64,000 nucleotides of DNA from positions 30,543,638 through 30,607,637 of the forward strand of contig OW388296.1 of assembly GCA_936450465.1 (NCBI GenBank), read 5' to 3'. The position numbers were made by a program, and so were the translations under genes. Every line of letters starts with the position of its first letter. Within the stretch, counting starts at the first letter, position 1. Origin of the DNA: Gibbula magus (taxonomy: Eukaryota > Mollusca > Gastropoda > Trochida > Trochidae). The notes beneath the pieces were generated by a model, which was not told the origin of the DNA, made no database searches, and worked only from the letters and a program-made list of their open reading frames with translations. Positions 1 through 12,300 of the stretch are shown here, piece after piece.

Positions 1-175
1 TGCGAATTTGGTCGACAAGATAGTATGGCCAAGGCCGACATGGTTGGTCTCAGCTTGTCCTCCCCTTCCACCTGAACAAAATAGGATTTTTAAAATATAT
101 TGACAATGACCTGCTCGATTACCTAATGACATTTTAAGTGACTACTGGCCAATTGAGAGGAAACTCATTAAAATG

Positions 176-241
176 GAGTGAGTGAGTGAGTGAGTTATTG
201 TTTAACGCCGCTTCGGCAGTATTGCAGCCATTAGCGGCGAT
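176..241 (-). mobile_element. Mini-retroposon, 66 bp, with 9-bp target duplication
   Basis: Read on the minus strand it is ATCGCCGCTAATGGC..., then AAGCGGCGTTAA and a (CTCA)n tail. ATTAAAATG flanks it at 167-175 and 242-250. Same family as 16219-16285, 47345-47395 and 13554-13614. Confidence 0.75.
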
Positions 242-1961
242 ATTAAAATGAACACGAATTTGAATATTACCTTTGAATTTTAACTGTGTTACATTAACAT
301 GATTAGCAGTATGAAAAGGATAACAGAGACACTGTTCTACTGTCTTGTACTAACCATTACTAAATTCCATCTTACTTATTGACAAATTCTACATTGATAA
401 CTCTTTGATAAATGTTTTCATAAAAAGGTAAAAACAGTTAACTGAAAGAGGTAAAAAAATTGTCAACATCTTTATTCTGAAACATTCCTCAACACAATCA
501 AAATTCTGCATTCCTTCAGCGATATTTTATCTTAGGTCTACAAAAACGCCATAATAAATTCAGATGATGCTTTAATGTTACATGATGCAAATATTGAACC
601 AAATTGGTTCTCACCACACCATGTATAGAAATAGGTATGGTTGCTTTATAGGTTGTTATGACACATGAAAAATAACCTGAAAACCTCCACATTCCAAAAC
701 AGGCATATGATGTCCTTCAAGTAAATTGTTCAATGGAATATTGAAACCAAAATGACCACATTTCAAAAACAGAATTCACTACGTAAGTCACAGCAAATGG
801 TACACGTGATCAAACTTGATCAACAAAAAAACTCCGATCTGTCAAAATCGTTGGGGGTATGTTCTACCTTTCGATAGTTTCCATTTAGTTTTACTACATA
901 AATAAATAGTTGCTACATGAAACCACAGCATATATTGTGATCTCTGATGGTTCAAAATACAAGAATCGGATGTTCTTGTAACACAATGCATTGACAATAA
1001 AACGATTGGGGTCGAATAAGTATTGAAATCGTCCATACCATTCTTCCCTACATCTTTCACTTCTTTTAGGAGACGGCCATGTTGAAAATTGCTAAACATA
1101 ATCTCGGACCCGGAATTTCATTTTGCTGTTGATCTTTCTGAATTTGTTAGCGTAAACACCACGCTTTCAACTTCAAATATTGATATTAGGTTATCACTTG
1201 CTATCTCCGTCCTCCTTTCTCTTGTAATTAATGATTTGTTTTCATAAATTCACTATCTCAAGGTGAAGGACACTGATATTTTGAATATGCTACTTTCTTC
1301 ACGACAGATTAACATAGTTCAGACATGTCAGCCTAAAAGTCTCAATCCATAAAATCTTCCCAGTTAATAAGGTTATCTTCCTCATGCTATACTTTTCATT
1401 ACGTATGGCGTTGATTGTAGTTTACTGTACTGTGTATAGAGTTGGGGCCTATTTACAGAATAAATTTGATATCAGAGACTCTATTACTTTGAAACATTTA
1501 TCGTGATGATTTTATGAACAAAGAGACAAGATCTATTGAGCTTACAAATTACATAATTAAATATCTCAAATTTAAAAAAAAACGAAAACATGTCTATTTT
1601 GCAGTAATGTCTTAATTATTTCAAATTTACAGTTCTTAAAATACGAGTATTTCAAATTCGAGTGAGAGAAGCGCACATAAAATATTCGTTACGGATAGCC
1701 CTCGATTCACACATAATCGAATATAGAGAGTCCCTGATTCAGAAGAGCAGAACCATTCGAACAGCAGCAACATGCCCCCGCAAACTTGGTTCAATAGCCC
1801 TTGAATTTTATCTCTAAATCTGACTTTTTAAATATCTTTTCAATTTTGCTGTAATAGGTTTAACTGAAAGATTGAAGATTGTTTAAACTAACGCACATAT
1901 TCAGACTACTTTTAAATTTCGATGCCGAACGAATTTACAACTGCGGTTGACTATCTGGTGT

Positions 1962-2184
1962 CAACTTCCCAATGCGAGGCATAACTTTTGCCAGTCTCCA
2001 TTACTGGCTGATTTAGGCCTTGCAGTATTTCCTTAAGAAATCTGTGTTTAGAAATCCAGGCCCGCTATGCATTTCCAGTGCAGCGATTCACTGCCTCGAC
2101 ACAAGAAAGCGAGGGAAATACCGCAAGGGTTAAATCAGCCAGTAATGCAGACTGGCAAGAGTTATGCCTTGCGTTTGGAAGTTG
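1962..2184. mobile_element. Palindromic 223-bp MITE (Mutator-like), copy 1
   Basis: Terminal inverted repeats of about 70 bp starting CAACTTCCCAATGCGAGGC. Direct repeat ATCTGGTGT flanks it at 1953-1961 and 2185-2193. Long inverted ends with 9-bp duplications are the habit of Mutator-like elements. No internal gene. Confidence 0.85.
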
Positions 2185-2535
2185 ATCTGGTGTAATATCA
2201 GTTTTGATTAGGAATGCATTTGAGAAATGGGCTATGGTCGAAAATTACTGAAAATACCAAATTTATCATATTCACGTGTGTACGTCCCATCCAGAACCAT
2301 CTCGTCACTCACTTGTACAACAAACCATTATTATTTGTAAACATGTTATCAGTATATTTCAAGATGTGTTTATCTCATGCGGTGGATGTTTCGATGCAAG
2401 GACATGTGCAGATGCAAATTTCAAGTTAAAAACGGAATTTTACATGACTGGAAATATATGACAATTTTAATCTGATACGTTACGCTGCCGATAAGATAAT
2501 ACACAACTTCACTAGATGATTCCGTGTGCTGTATT

Positions 2536-2700
2536 CAGGGTTTAGACAAAGATATACAACAATTGATAACATATTCATATTACAAAGAATTATAAAAATA
2601 TACTTAAATAATTAAAGTAGGAAGTAATATGTATACTGTTAGTTGATTTTGTAAAGGTGTTTGATTCTGGGCAAAGACATGAGCTATGCATGGGGATTAT
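2536..2700 (+). pseudogene. Decayed LINE reverse transcriptase fragment
   Basis: Broken frames give RQRYTTIDNIFILQ and then, after a shift, VDFVKVFDSG. These resemble reverse transcriptase blocks 2 and 3 of non-LTR elements. Several stops; dead. Confidence 0.5.
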
Positions 2701-3084
2701 GCAACACAAATGATGACCAAAATGTGACAAAAATATCATAATTGCATTGTGAAAATACATTTGATTTATATAGTTGTTAGTTGTATTGCAGTTTTTGCTT
2801 CAAACCTGCTGGTGTAGGCATAACGAGGACATTCAGAACATCGTTCCTTCTTTCTTTTAATCCAAGAATAACTATTTCTGCAATTAATTTCAAATCGGTG
2901 TCTGTTTAATTTTTAATCCATTCTATAGGAGATCCTGCCACAACCTTTTGGAAAATCTACATTCATATAGTACGTGGAAGAGCGATTCTATTTCAGCATC
3001 ACAGAATGTACTCATTGGCGATTCTATAAGTTTATAATTGTATAAATCTTTACTTTTAATAAGAAATCTATTGATTGAAAACAT

Positions 3085-3240
3085 ATTTTATTCATTTAAG
3101 AAATGGATTGGGCACAAGTTGTGAAACTTATAAAAGCCCTCTCCACGTAATCAACAACTATTTGACAAGGCTAAAATACATAACACAATATATGCAGAAG
3201 AGAGTAAGAAATCTACAAGTGACGAAGTGGGTAAACATGT
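3085..3240. repeat. Direct duplicate of 5466-5610
   Basis: The text AAGAAATGGATTGGGCACAA and the next ~110 bp recur at 5482 with scattered differences. Both copies probably belong to the decayed LINE. Confidence 0.6.
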
Positions 3241-3764
3241 AATATACGTTATTAGGCCTAAGCTAACACACAATTGGAAATGTTATTCTTATGACAAAAT
3301 GCACTTTGAATATGGTAAATACGTACATTAGTATTTATGTATTAATTGAACCGTTGACTCTTTCCGATGAATTAATGAACTTGGTGAAATATGTTTTCAT
3401 TGACTGTTTGTGGAAGATTTGGATTTCCATACAGGATTGTATTAAGAATTCTATGGAGAACAAAATGTTGGAACCAACTGTATTTGCGCTGTAGGCTGCT
3501 TGGAATGGTATGAGATTGTCTATTTTCCATCGACATGATTGATGTAAATCAAAATCTGCATTTAATTTACGGTGGTAGGGATGATTTTGGGTTGTGACTG
3601 GTTGTGACGTCTTTGTGTGTAGAAGTTTGTTGTAAAATATACTACATCCTTTTTTTTTAGCTCTATAAAGTATTTCCCAGTTAGAAGGAATAAAAGGCAA
3701 ATCCTCTTCTTGACTGAAATGGACCGAACCCTGTTTTGGACATGCAGGATTAAGTTTATACAAT

Positions 3765-4475
3765 ATATAGTTACATTAGACGGTAAAACATCTCATTCGC
3801 GACCCGACATGCCATATACATCATCATCATCATCATAAAAATACTTATATAGCGCTAAAACCAGAAAACTGCACTGAAGCGCTGTGATGAACACATGAAA
3901 ATGTCAGGTAGTCAATCAAACGCATGCAGTTGAGAATAAGGATGTCTTAAGTCCAGATTTAAATCGAGGAAGTTCATCTAAGTCTCTAAGGTTTTGAGGA
4001 AGCTGATTCCAGAGAGAAGGACCGGCAACTTGAAATGCATACATAGAAAACGGTTGTTGTTTTGGTAGAAATGATGCGACGTATATAAAGCAACAATTTT
4101 GTGAAACTCGTCAGTGTGAGAGGTAGATTTGTATAATAAGCGATTTTGAGAGTTCAGACATCAAGATGGTTGACCAATGATTCCATCGTTGTACCATATG
4201 TGAAACCCTACTTTGAGTCTTTAGGTATCGCTCCATCAGTCAGATCACTTGATCAACCTTCGAGCGGCCATTTTAATGTGAACACAAAAATGGCCACTCG
4301 ATAGGAAATGAACTCGCATGGCTTAACCGAACCACGTACATTCGTTTTAGAACTCTTTTTATTGATTCAGGATATTTATTTAGTCATTGGTAACACTTAT
4401 TTGCGTTTTTGTGAGAGCACTTTATTTCAGTAGGCAGAACGTGCTACAGCGCCTTGTGAAACCTTGTGTTAGGAA
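3765..4475. mobile_element. Long-form TTAA MITE, left end lost, with nested LINE fragment
   Basis: Matches the MITE at 25792-26279 from GGTAAAACATCTC to the right end GTGCTACAGCGCC. It is interrupted by about 220 bp of LINE sequence. Confidence 0.65.
3820..4045 (-). pseudogene. LINE 3' fragment nested in a MITE
   Basis: On the minus strand one frame reads LWNQLPQNLRDLDELPRFKS then GLKTSLFST. This is the typical C-terminal motif of CR1-type LINE proteins. It ends in an (ATG)n-type tail (ATCATCATC on the plus strand). 5'-truncated. Confidence 0.65.
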
Positions 4476-4489
4476 TAACACGTAATATC

Positions 4490-4975
4490 TCAGACCTTTG
4501 ATGGACATATTGGAGTACGGCATGGTTGTGTACTTAGTCCTTTCTTGTTTTCCTTCTTTATAAATTAATTAGCATTACCAGATTGAACAAAACTGTTTCA
4601 TATGATGGTAATAAACTGCATCCCGATATGTCTGAACTTTTCCTTTTATCATTTGCAAATTATATTGTTCTCATCTTAAATACTATTAACGGTTTCCGAG
4701 AATATCAATGAATTAGAAAACTACTGCCTAACTTTGAATAAGATAAAACAAAAGTAATTGTTTTTAAAAGGCCGGGAAATTATTAAAAAGGGAAAGTTGA
4801 TATTACAAAGGCAATAGCATAGAGACTACCACTTCATGTTAATATGTAGGTATACTTTACTAATGATCTTTCAATACATCAGTACATGCAAACTGTTTGT
4901 TGGGAATGTTTGATGTTGAAATAAATCCGATTTTATTATATGGTGCTGAGGTTTGGATATTTGAATACTGTGATT
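4490..4975 (+). pseudogene. Decayed LINE reverse transcriptase fragment
   Basis: Reads GHIGVRHGCVLSPFLFSFF, the Q-G-x-x-LSP-LF block of non-LTR reverse transcriptases, followed by broken pieces ending near YGAEVWIFEYC. Many stops. Confidence 0.55.
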
Positions 4976-5465
4976 ATAGAAAAGTATTTTATTTACTTTA
5001 CGTTGCAGTTTCTATTCACCAAGCTATGTTACGGAGGTACATATGAAATGTACCAGAACCCCGGTCGAACGTGCTACCGTCTTCCTATAATGCGAAATCA
5101 ATGTCAATATATATCTACTTATCCATGTAGGAGAGTACAGTGGCAATTTAAAACCAAACATACATATTTACATATTCAAGAGAAAAACATTTGGGAAACT
5201 AAAGTTCATGGTACCCACTGTCACAACTGCCCTATGAAATTTAGAAGCTTGTAAAAAAAATCTGAATTACTCATTCGGCAAGTCTTACTATCTTCGGTTA
5301 TAAAGTAAGATATTCAAAAGCTTCTACTTCTAAAAAAGTATAGGTAAACGTAGTATTAACACAATCATGCCAATGTTTAGTCGATGAGTCATACCAAAAC
5401 TATAGAGACAAAACAAAAATTGACATCTACTTACACCCAGTATATAACAATAGATTCATTTAGGA

Positions 5466-5610
5466 ACATATTTCATTCATTTAAGAAACGGATTGGGCAC
5501 AAGTTATAAAACTTATAGAAGCCCTCTCCACATAATCGATAAATATTTGACAAGGTTAAAATACACACGCAGAAGAGAATTGAAAAAGCTACAAGTGAAG
5601 GAATGACATA
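5466..5610. repeat. Direct duplicate of 3085-3240
   Basis: Diverged second copy of the segment around GGATTGGGCACAAGTT. No intact frame. Confidence 0.6.
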
Positions 5611-5675
5611 CTTTCAGTTTGGGATGGATATTCACAAAACGTATATACATTCCATATTCCCGTATCACTGATTAA

Positions 5676-5928
5676 AGGTACATCCATTGTGTTTCATAAA
5701 AAAGGGATTTGGAAAATTCCAAAATTACGTTTGACTCATTAGCGCGCGTCAATCGTAATGCATTGTCCGGTTTTCGATCAGAAATCACTACTTTTACCTT
5801 CATAATCGTCAATATACTACGTCGACTATCATCAAAATGGTTGTTTTCGGTAACAGTCGGTACTTCTCGATAAAGTAACACCAATTATAACGTTTGGAAT
5901 ATACCACAACAACACAATGGATGTACCT
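5676..5928 (-). mobile_element. TTAA MITE family 2, internally deleted copy
   Basis: Ends AGGTACATCCATTGTG and CACAATGGATGTACCT, flanked by TTAA on both sides (5672-5675, 5929-5932). 253 bp against about 490 in the full form; the middle is deleted. Confidence 0.85.
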
Positions 5929-6181
5929 TTAACGAAAATCGAACATTTATCACATCTGTTTTGGTATAATATAGTATATACGCCTTTATTACTAGGTTTT
6001 TACTTTATTACAAGTTCTCTTAGAATTTATATTGTGTGAGACATATCTTAGCGATATGAGCATGCAATTGGATGGACGACAGCGCGATATTACAAGTGTT
6101 CAGCAGATGCCCCAAACTGAGGTAACCAAAGAACATATGTCGTTAAGAAGATAGTATCGATATTAGCACAGGCTTTTCACA

Positions 6182-6328
6182 ATGGAGGAGGAAGAAGGAG
6201 TTCTCCCCTCGCAGCACGACGAGAAAGGCATCAAGTCGCCCACCATGCTTCCTTGGGACCGATTTTCCAACTGGCTACACTGTGCCTGTGTCGTCACATT
6301 TGATCTGGAGTTAGGACAGGCGATGGAG
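6182..6328 (+). CDS. DENND6: DENND6 exon 1 (residues 1-49)
   Basis: Starts at ATG 6182 with an acidic N-terminus (MEEEEG), then the start of the upstream DENN module, [15 protein letters not shown]. Donor GT at 6329, phase 0. Confidence 0.93.
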
Positions 6329-9300
6329 GTTTGTTTATTTCTCGTTCTGTATCTATTGTAAACACGCACCTGTTTGCATTGATGCAAGTGTCACTTGACA
6401 GTCGATGTTTTGACAGTGTCGAGTAGATTTTTAAGCGTCGTTTTGTTAAATTATAAAGGGTTTCTAATCACGGAAAATGTCACAGTTTTGAAATATTATA
6501 CTTATATGAAAACTTATCAAATATTTATTTAATGATGCTGGTTTCCAAATCACCATCTACAAATTTGGCAATTGTGTCACTTGACCAGTGATGTTTTGAC
6601 AGTGTCATGACATATTTGTCAGTGTCACTTGATTGCTATTGGTAGATGTCATAAAAATCGAGGAGTTATAATTTGGATGCATTATTATTTCATAAATATG
6701 GCAAATTATACAATTGTGATATATATATATTATATTTTAAACATTCATTTGTTTCAGTAAATATTACAACAATAATGTGAACTGGCACAAATATTTGGAC
6801 AGTCTACCTATTATGTTTTTTCAAATTTGTTTTTAAAATGAAGAGGATAAACTCTTCACAAATTACAGACAGTAAAATATTTTAGTATTTGTATGTACAT
6901 TGTTTTTTTTCTTCAACTTTATGAGATGAAAATAGTTGTATTGATCATACTTACGATAATCACTATCTGCAACCTGTTACAACCCGTTTATTATTTACCA
7001 ACAATTATTCAAAGCTTGTTTGAAGTAACTTTTAACTTGTAACTAAAGATGTAATTATGCTTTTTTGATACATAATATAAGCACAACATAAAAACCAAAA
7101 AACTAATAAATTGTCGTGTTTACATATTTATATCTGCTCAGCCATATATATATATATACTTTCAGTGAAATTATTTTCAGTAAGATCAAATCATTAGAAT
7201 ATTCATTGATTATTTTAATTTTTATTTATCTTTATTCATTATGAAATGAATGATATTTTTTAAAGTGCAAAAATATGCCCTTTTCATACATATTCTATAC
7301 TAGTCGACTAAAAATATGCAAATCTAAAGAAAAGTTTAGAGCAGACTTATGCTTGAATATTTATTTTTGTTTAAATGTTTACGATGATTGTTTACATTTC
7401 AGCTCATCTATCCAAGTCATATAAAACTAACAGAGAAAGAGGTAAGTGTAAATTTATCAGTTTATTTTGAGAGAGTTTATTATTACAAACTTAATCAACC
7501 ATAATCTCAAAAGTTTGTCAGCTCTACCTACTGTGACAAACTTATTCAGCCATAATTTATGTTGACGAAAGGAATAATTTGTGTTTGTCAAGGGTTAAGG
7601 CCAGCATACTAAATTTGTTGGTGGCTTAGGATCAAGAGGTCCGGGGTTCAAAATCCTACCAGGAGCACAGCAACTTTGTCAACTGTAAAGAACTGTTTTA
7701 CATGCAGCTAGTTCCAGCTGGTGCTCACAGGTTTCACTGCAATGTGTAGCCACCATGACGTTGCAGGCTTTCTCCCTGCAATAATATTAGAAGCCGTTAT
7801 ATGAATGAAATACTCTTATATAGAAATGAGCTCCGGCCTCAAATTTCAAAACTATTCAATATATTTTGCTGAAACTTTGTACAGGTATCAACCAAGTAGT
7901 CTAGATGTGCCTTTTGCTATATAGAAATTTGAGAATTTTAATTTTTTTTAACGAATGCAAACAGTCTGGACTTAAAACCAAGAAGAGGGTAAATTATATT
8001 CCGGCCTCAAACTTCAAAACTATTCAATATATTTTGCTGAAACTTTGTACAGGTATCAACCAAGTAGTCTAGATGTGCCTTTTGCTATATAGAAAAGTAA
8101 ATGCATTATATATTCAAAATGCATAAATATATTCAAAATTCCTACATTGCGGGGGATATGGCCGACTATGTCTGCTTGTTGATTAGGCAATGCCATTGCC
8201 TTATTGTTTAATATCAGAAATAATGAATAATGTGATACCTGATGAGCTTTTAGCTGCTCTAGTTTGATGTTGTAACATAAAGCTCTCAAAAAGAAAGATT
8301 TTTGGATTACAACTTCTTTGTTGTGAACCTGTTAAATCTTAGAAAATATGCTTAATTCAGGTGGATTGAATTTACTGATGATAATACTTTTTAAATTTAA
8401 TTCTTAATTTAAAAAATACTTTGTAATTGTAACTTTGATGTTTTAATCCAGGGAGCTGTCATTTGACCTACCGGTATTCCCTCAACAGTGGTAATGCTAA
8501 AAACAATATATTCACATTCACCTATTTCACCTATAACAACAGTGTACAAAATATAGCCCGACAGTCAGTCCATAACCTGGTTCATAACATTGTCCCAGAC
8601 AGGAAACTTTTGAAGCTGTTCTTTATTTTGCCACATGGAATGATAAAATAACACCCTTAGGCTTGCTAGTTTTCAAGCTTACTTAATGACAAGTTGTTGT
8701 TCAGTTTAAAGGTACATCCATTGTGTTGTTGGGGGTCACATATTGCAAACTTTATAAATAGTGTTGTTTTATCGAGAAGTACCGACTGTTACCGAAAACT
8801 AACATTTTGACGATAGTAGACTTAGCATATTGACAATATGAAGATAAAAGTAGCGATTTCTGATCGAAAACCGGACAATGCACAGCATGTGGCGCGCGTC
8901 AATGAGTCAAACGTAATTTTGGAATCTTATTTATAACAGACAAAAAGACAAATTTGAGTTGATAATGTTTAATAGGTCACATAATTGCTGTGCATGTAAA
9001 TGAGACGTGCTTTTTCGGTTTCTGCACATGCATAATGATGTAACTCAATTTTAAACGGAAACTAGTAATTATGATATATTTGGCGATTGTGGATAAGTAT
9101 GCAAGCTGAGTGAAGTTATTTGTATTGTAAACAGCACATGTGGTGAGTTGGAACGTATTAAAGCCAAATAGAATTTTATGAAACACAATGGATGCACCTT
9201 TAAAGTTGGTGAGGATATAAAACCAATGGATTCGAAACTGTAGCATTCCTAAGATAAGCACAAAGACAGAGAGATAGTTTTCACGGCCAGGTTGAAGAGA

Positions 9301-12300
9301 ACAATACATAATGGTTACATGATCCCTCCCTGTAACTAACAGTATGCAACATTATCTATAGTGGTGTGATACTTCATTCCTTTCCTGATTGGATTTCTTA
9401 TTTTGTCTTATGTATCCAGATGTGATGTAATCATCTTAGTATGTATACGTTTGCGGCACCAATTAAATGGACATCTATACATATATTCCACTTTATACAT
9501 TATTGATGAGAGATAAGTGATATTACACTGAAAACACAAAATATTCTGTTTATTATATACTTATGTGGTCGTAAATGTGGTGTTTAAAGGGGCAGTAGCA
9601 CGTTTTTCTGGTGAAATAAGTCTATAAAATGTAATTGAAAAATAATGTCACCAACAGTAAAACACCATTCCCTCTTTGGAAAATCAAGCTAAAAAATAAG
9701 CGTGCATGGTTCCGTAAAGCCATGGGAATCGTTTTTGTCATTCAAAATAATAAATTGTGTTCATAATAAAATGGCCACCATGTAATTTTTGCTTTATACG
9801 CAACACCATTTTTTCAACTACAGGAAATTGGTTTGTGTAATAAGATATTTTACCCTCTAAAGTAAATATAAATGACATAAACTATCATTGTAAATGGGAA
9901 GTTTGAAAAAATAAAATTTGCAAAAAATATGCTACTGCCCCTTTAATGGTGCCCTTTTACTGCTTCAGTTGTTCTGCAAGTTCTGGCAATGCCATACCAT
10001 TATTGAACTTTCACTTAGCAACAGTGATGACATTGCAATGAATTTAGATATGACACATCATTGTAAACATGATGTCATCCCCTCTGTGATATTTTCACTG
10101 TGTTGAGAAAATAGCATCAAACTGCTGAGGTGAGAAAATTTTTCTCAAATTGAGAAAACTTGGTCTTTCACCATAGCATGTTATAACATTAAATCCCTAG
10201 ACCATTTAATCCATGCCTTTATTAAAAATTGAGTAATTTAATTAGAGTTGATGTTTTATTGACTCTGTTTCCGTGTCATGGTGACCAAATGAAGTCCGCT
10301 AGAAATAGTGAAACGTGTACATGTACTTGTTACATGAGATCAATGCAAAGAATCAATAATTGGCCGTTATATTTGTGTACTTATCTATTATCTATCTATT
10401 TATCTTGCTGTGACAGTTGCAAGCATTGACAGTCTACATGTCCAAAATCAAACACACTGAAATTTGTATGTATTTAAAGATTACGAAATTGTTTGATATT
10501 ATGGTGAATGGTTATTGTGTCCTTATTAAGTTTCATTTTAAACTATTCCTAAGTAAACAGACCATAATATTTAATGAATTTGAGGTTGAATATAATTATT
10601 ATAAAAATCAGATATGTGTAATTTTATACTGCTTCATTTAAATTTTATATCAATCTGGCCAAACTTTCATCTGCTGTAGGGGGCGGGATAGCGCAGTGGT
10701 TAGCACGTATGGCTTCGGATCAAGAGGTCTTTATTTTGTCTGCAGTAGAGAAACTTTCTACACGCAGTAAGGTTTGGGTGCAATGTTACACTAATTTCAG
10801 CGCAGTACCACCCATGGTTCGCTAGTTCCAGCCGATGCTCGCAGGTTTCACCGCAATGCATAGCCACGTGGCGTTGAGGACTTTCTCCCTGCCGTAATAC
10901 TAGCAGCCGCGATATAAGTGAAATACTCTTGGTTACTCGGTGTTAAGCCCCAACTCACCTCACCTCATCTGCTGTAAGTTTTGGTGAAGGAGTTTGATAC
11001 AGTTCCCCCAACAGTTGATAAGTTCTAGTAGATGCTTGCAGGTTTCACTGTAATTCAAATCTACAGTGGCGTGATGAACTTCCGTGCTAAAATACTTGCT
11101 GCTACGATGTAAATAAGCAATTTTGAAACCGGCCTTAAATGAGCAACATTTATCACTTTATCTCACTTCATTCTTTCTGGTACATTATTAGCAGAGTGAG
11201 GTTATATAGGAACATATTTTGTGTTTCAGATAAATATTTATTGATACTGTCAACGTTTCACCTCATAAAGATTCTTTTGTGTGTTTTTGTCCTATGTTTT
11301 GTTGCAAATTCAGTCAACCTTTGGTCCTCAAATATAAAAATGTTCTAATAAGGTTCTATTGTCTATATATGTTTTCTGCCCTTTTTACTGTAATTGTCCC
11401 CCGCCGCAACGCGGAACGGGGGACTATGTATTCAGCGGCGTCCGTCCGTCCGTACGTCCGTCCGTACGTCACATTTCTTGTTTACGCGATATCTTATGAA
11501 GCGTTACATCCAAAGTCTTCAAATTTGGTTTCTGCCTACATTGTGGGAAGACGCAGACACCAGTCACTTTTGGTGACCTTGGTCTTATTTTCAAGGTCAC
11601 CACGACACTTTGACCACTTTTTGAACTCTTGTTTACGCGATATCTCATGAAGCGTTACATCCAAAGTCTTCAAATTTGGTTTCTGCCTACATTGTGGGAA
11701 GACGCAGACACCAGTCACTTTTGGTGACCTTGGCCTTATTTTCAAGGTCACCACGACACTTTGACCACTTTTTGAACTCTTGTTTACGCGATATCTCATG
11801 AAGCGTTACATCCAAAGTCTTCAAATTTGGTTTCTGCCTACATTGTGGGAATACGCAGACACCAGTCACTTTTGGTGACCATGGCCTTATTTTCAAGGTC
11901 ACCACGACACTTTCACCACTTTTTGAACTCTTGTTTACGCGATATCGCATGAAGCGTTGCATCCAAAGTCTTCAAATTTGGTTTCTGTCTACATTGTGAG
12001 AAGACGCAGACACCAGTCACTTTTGGTGACCTTGGCCTTATTTTCAAGGTCACCACGACACTTTGACCACTCTTTGAACTCTTGTTAAGGCGATATCTCA
12101 TGAAGCATTGCATCCAAAGTCTTCAAATTAGTTTTCAGCCTACATTGGGGAAAGAAACAGACACCAGTTTATTTTGGTGACCTTGACCTTATTTTCAAGG
12201 TCACCGCAACACTTTGAGCACTTTTCTAACTCTTGTCATCACCATTTATTATGACCGGTTGGACCAAATGTTTTCAAATTTGGTGTCAGTCTACATTGGA

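Larger units (their letters stand above)
1..6163. other. DNA upstream of DENND6: no gene, repeat relics
   Basis: Holds a mini-retroposon, a MULE-type MITE, decayed LINE pieces, a duplicated 140-bp segment and two TTAA-type MITEs, each listed separately. Positions 240-1950 show no coding frame or repeat I can name. No promoter element was identified; an in-frame stop (6164-6166) lies just before the DENND6 ATG. Confidence 0.5.

Noticed and set aside
11536..12113. Repetitive minus-strand frames with [16 protein letters not shown] units
   Set aside because: They are translations of the 151-bp core repeats of a pearl-like element; the repeat also opens short frames on the other strand and has no homology I recognise.
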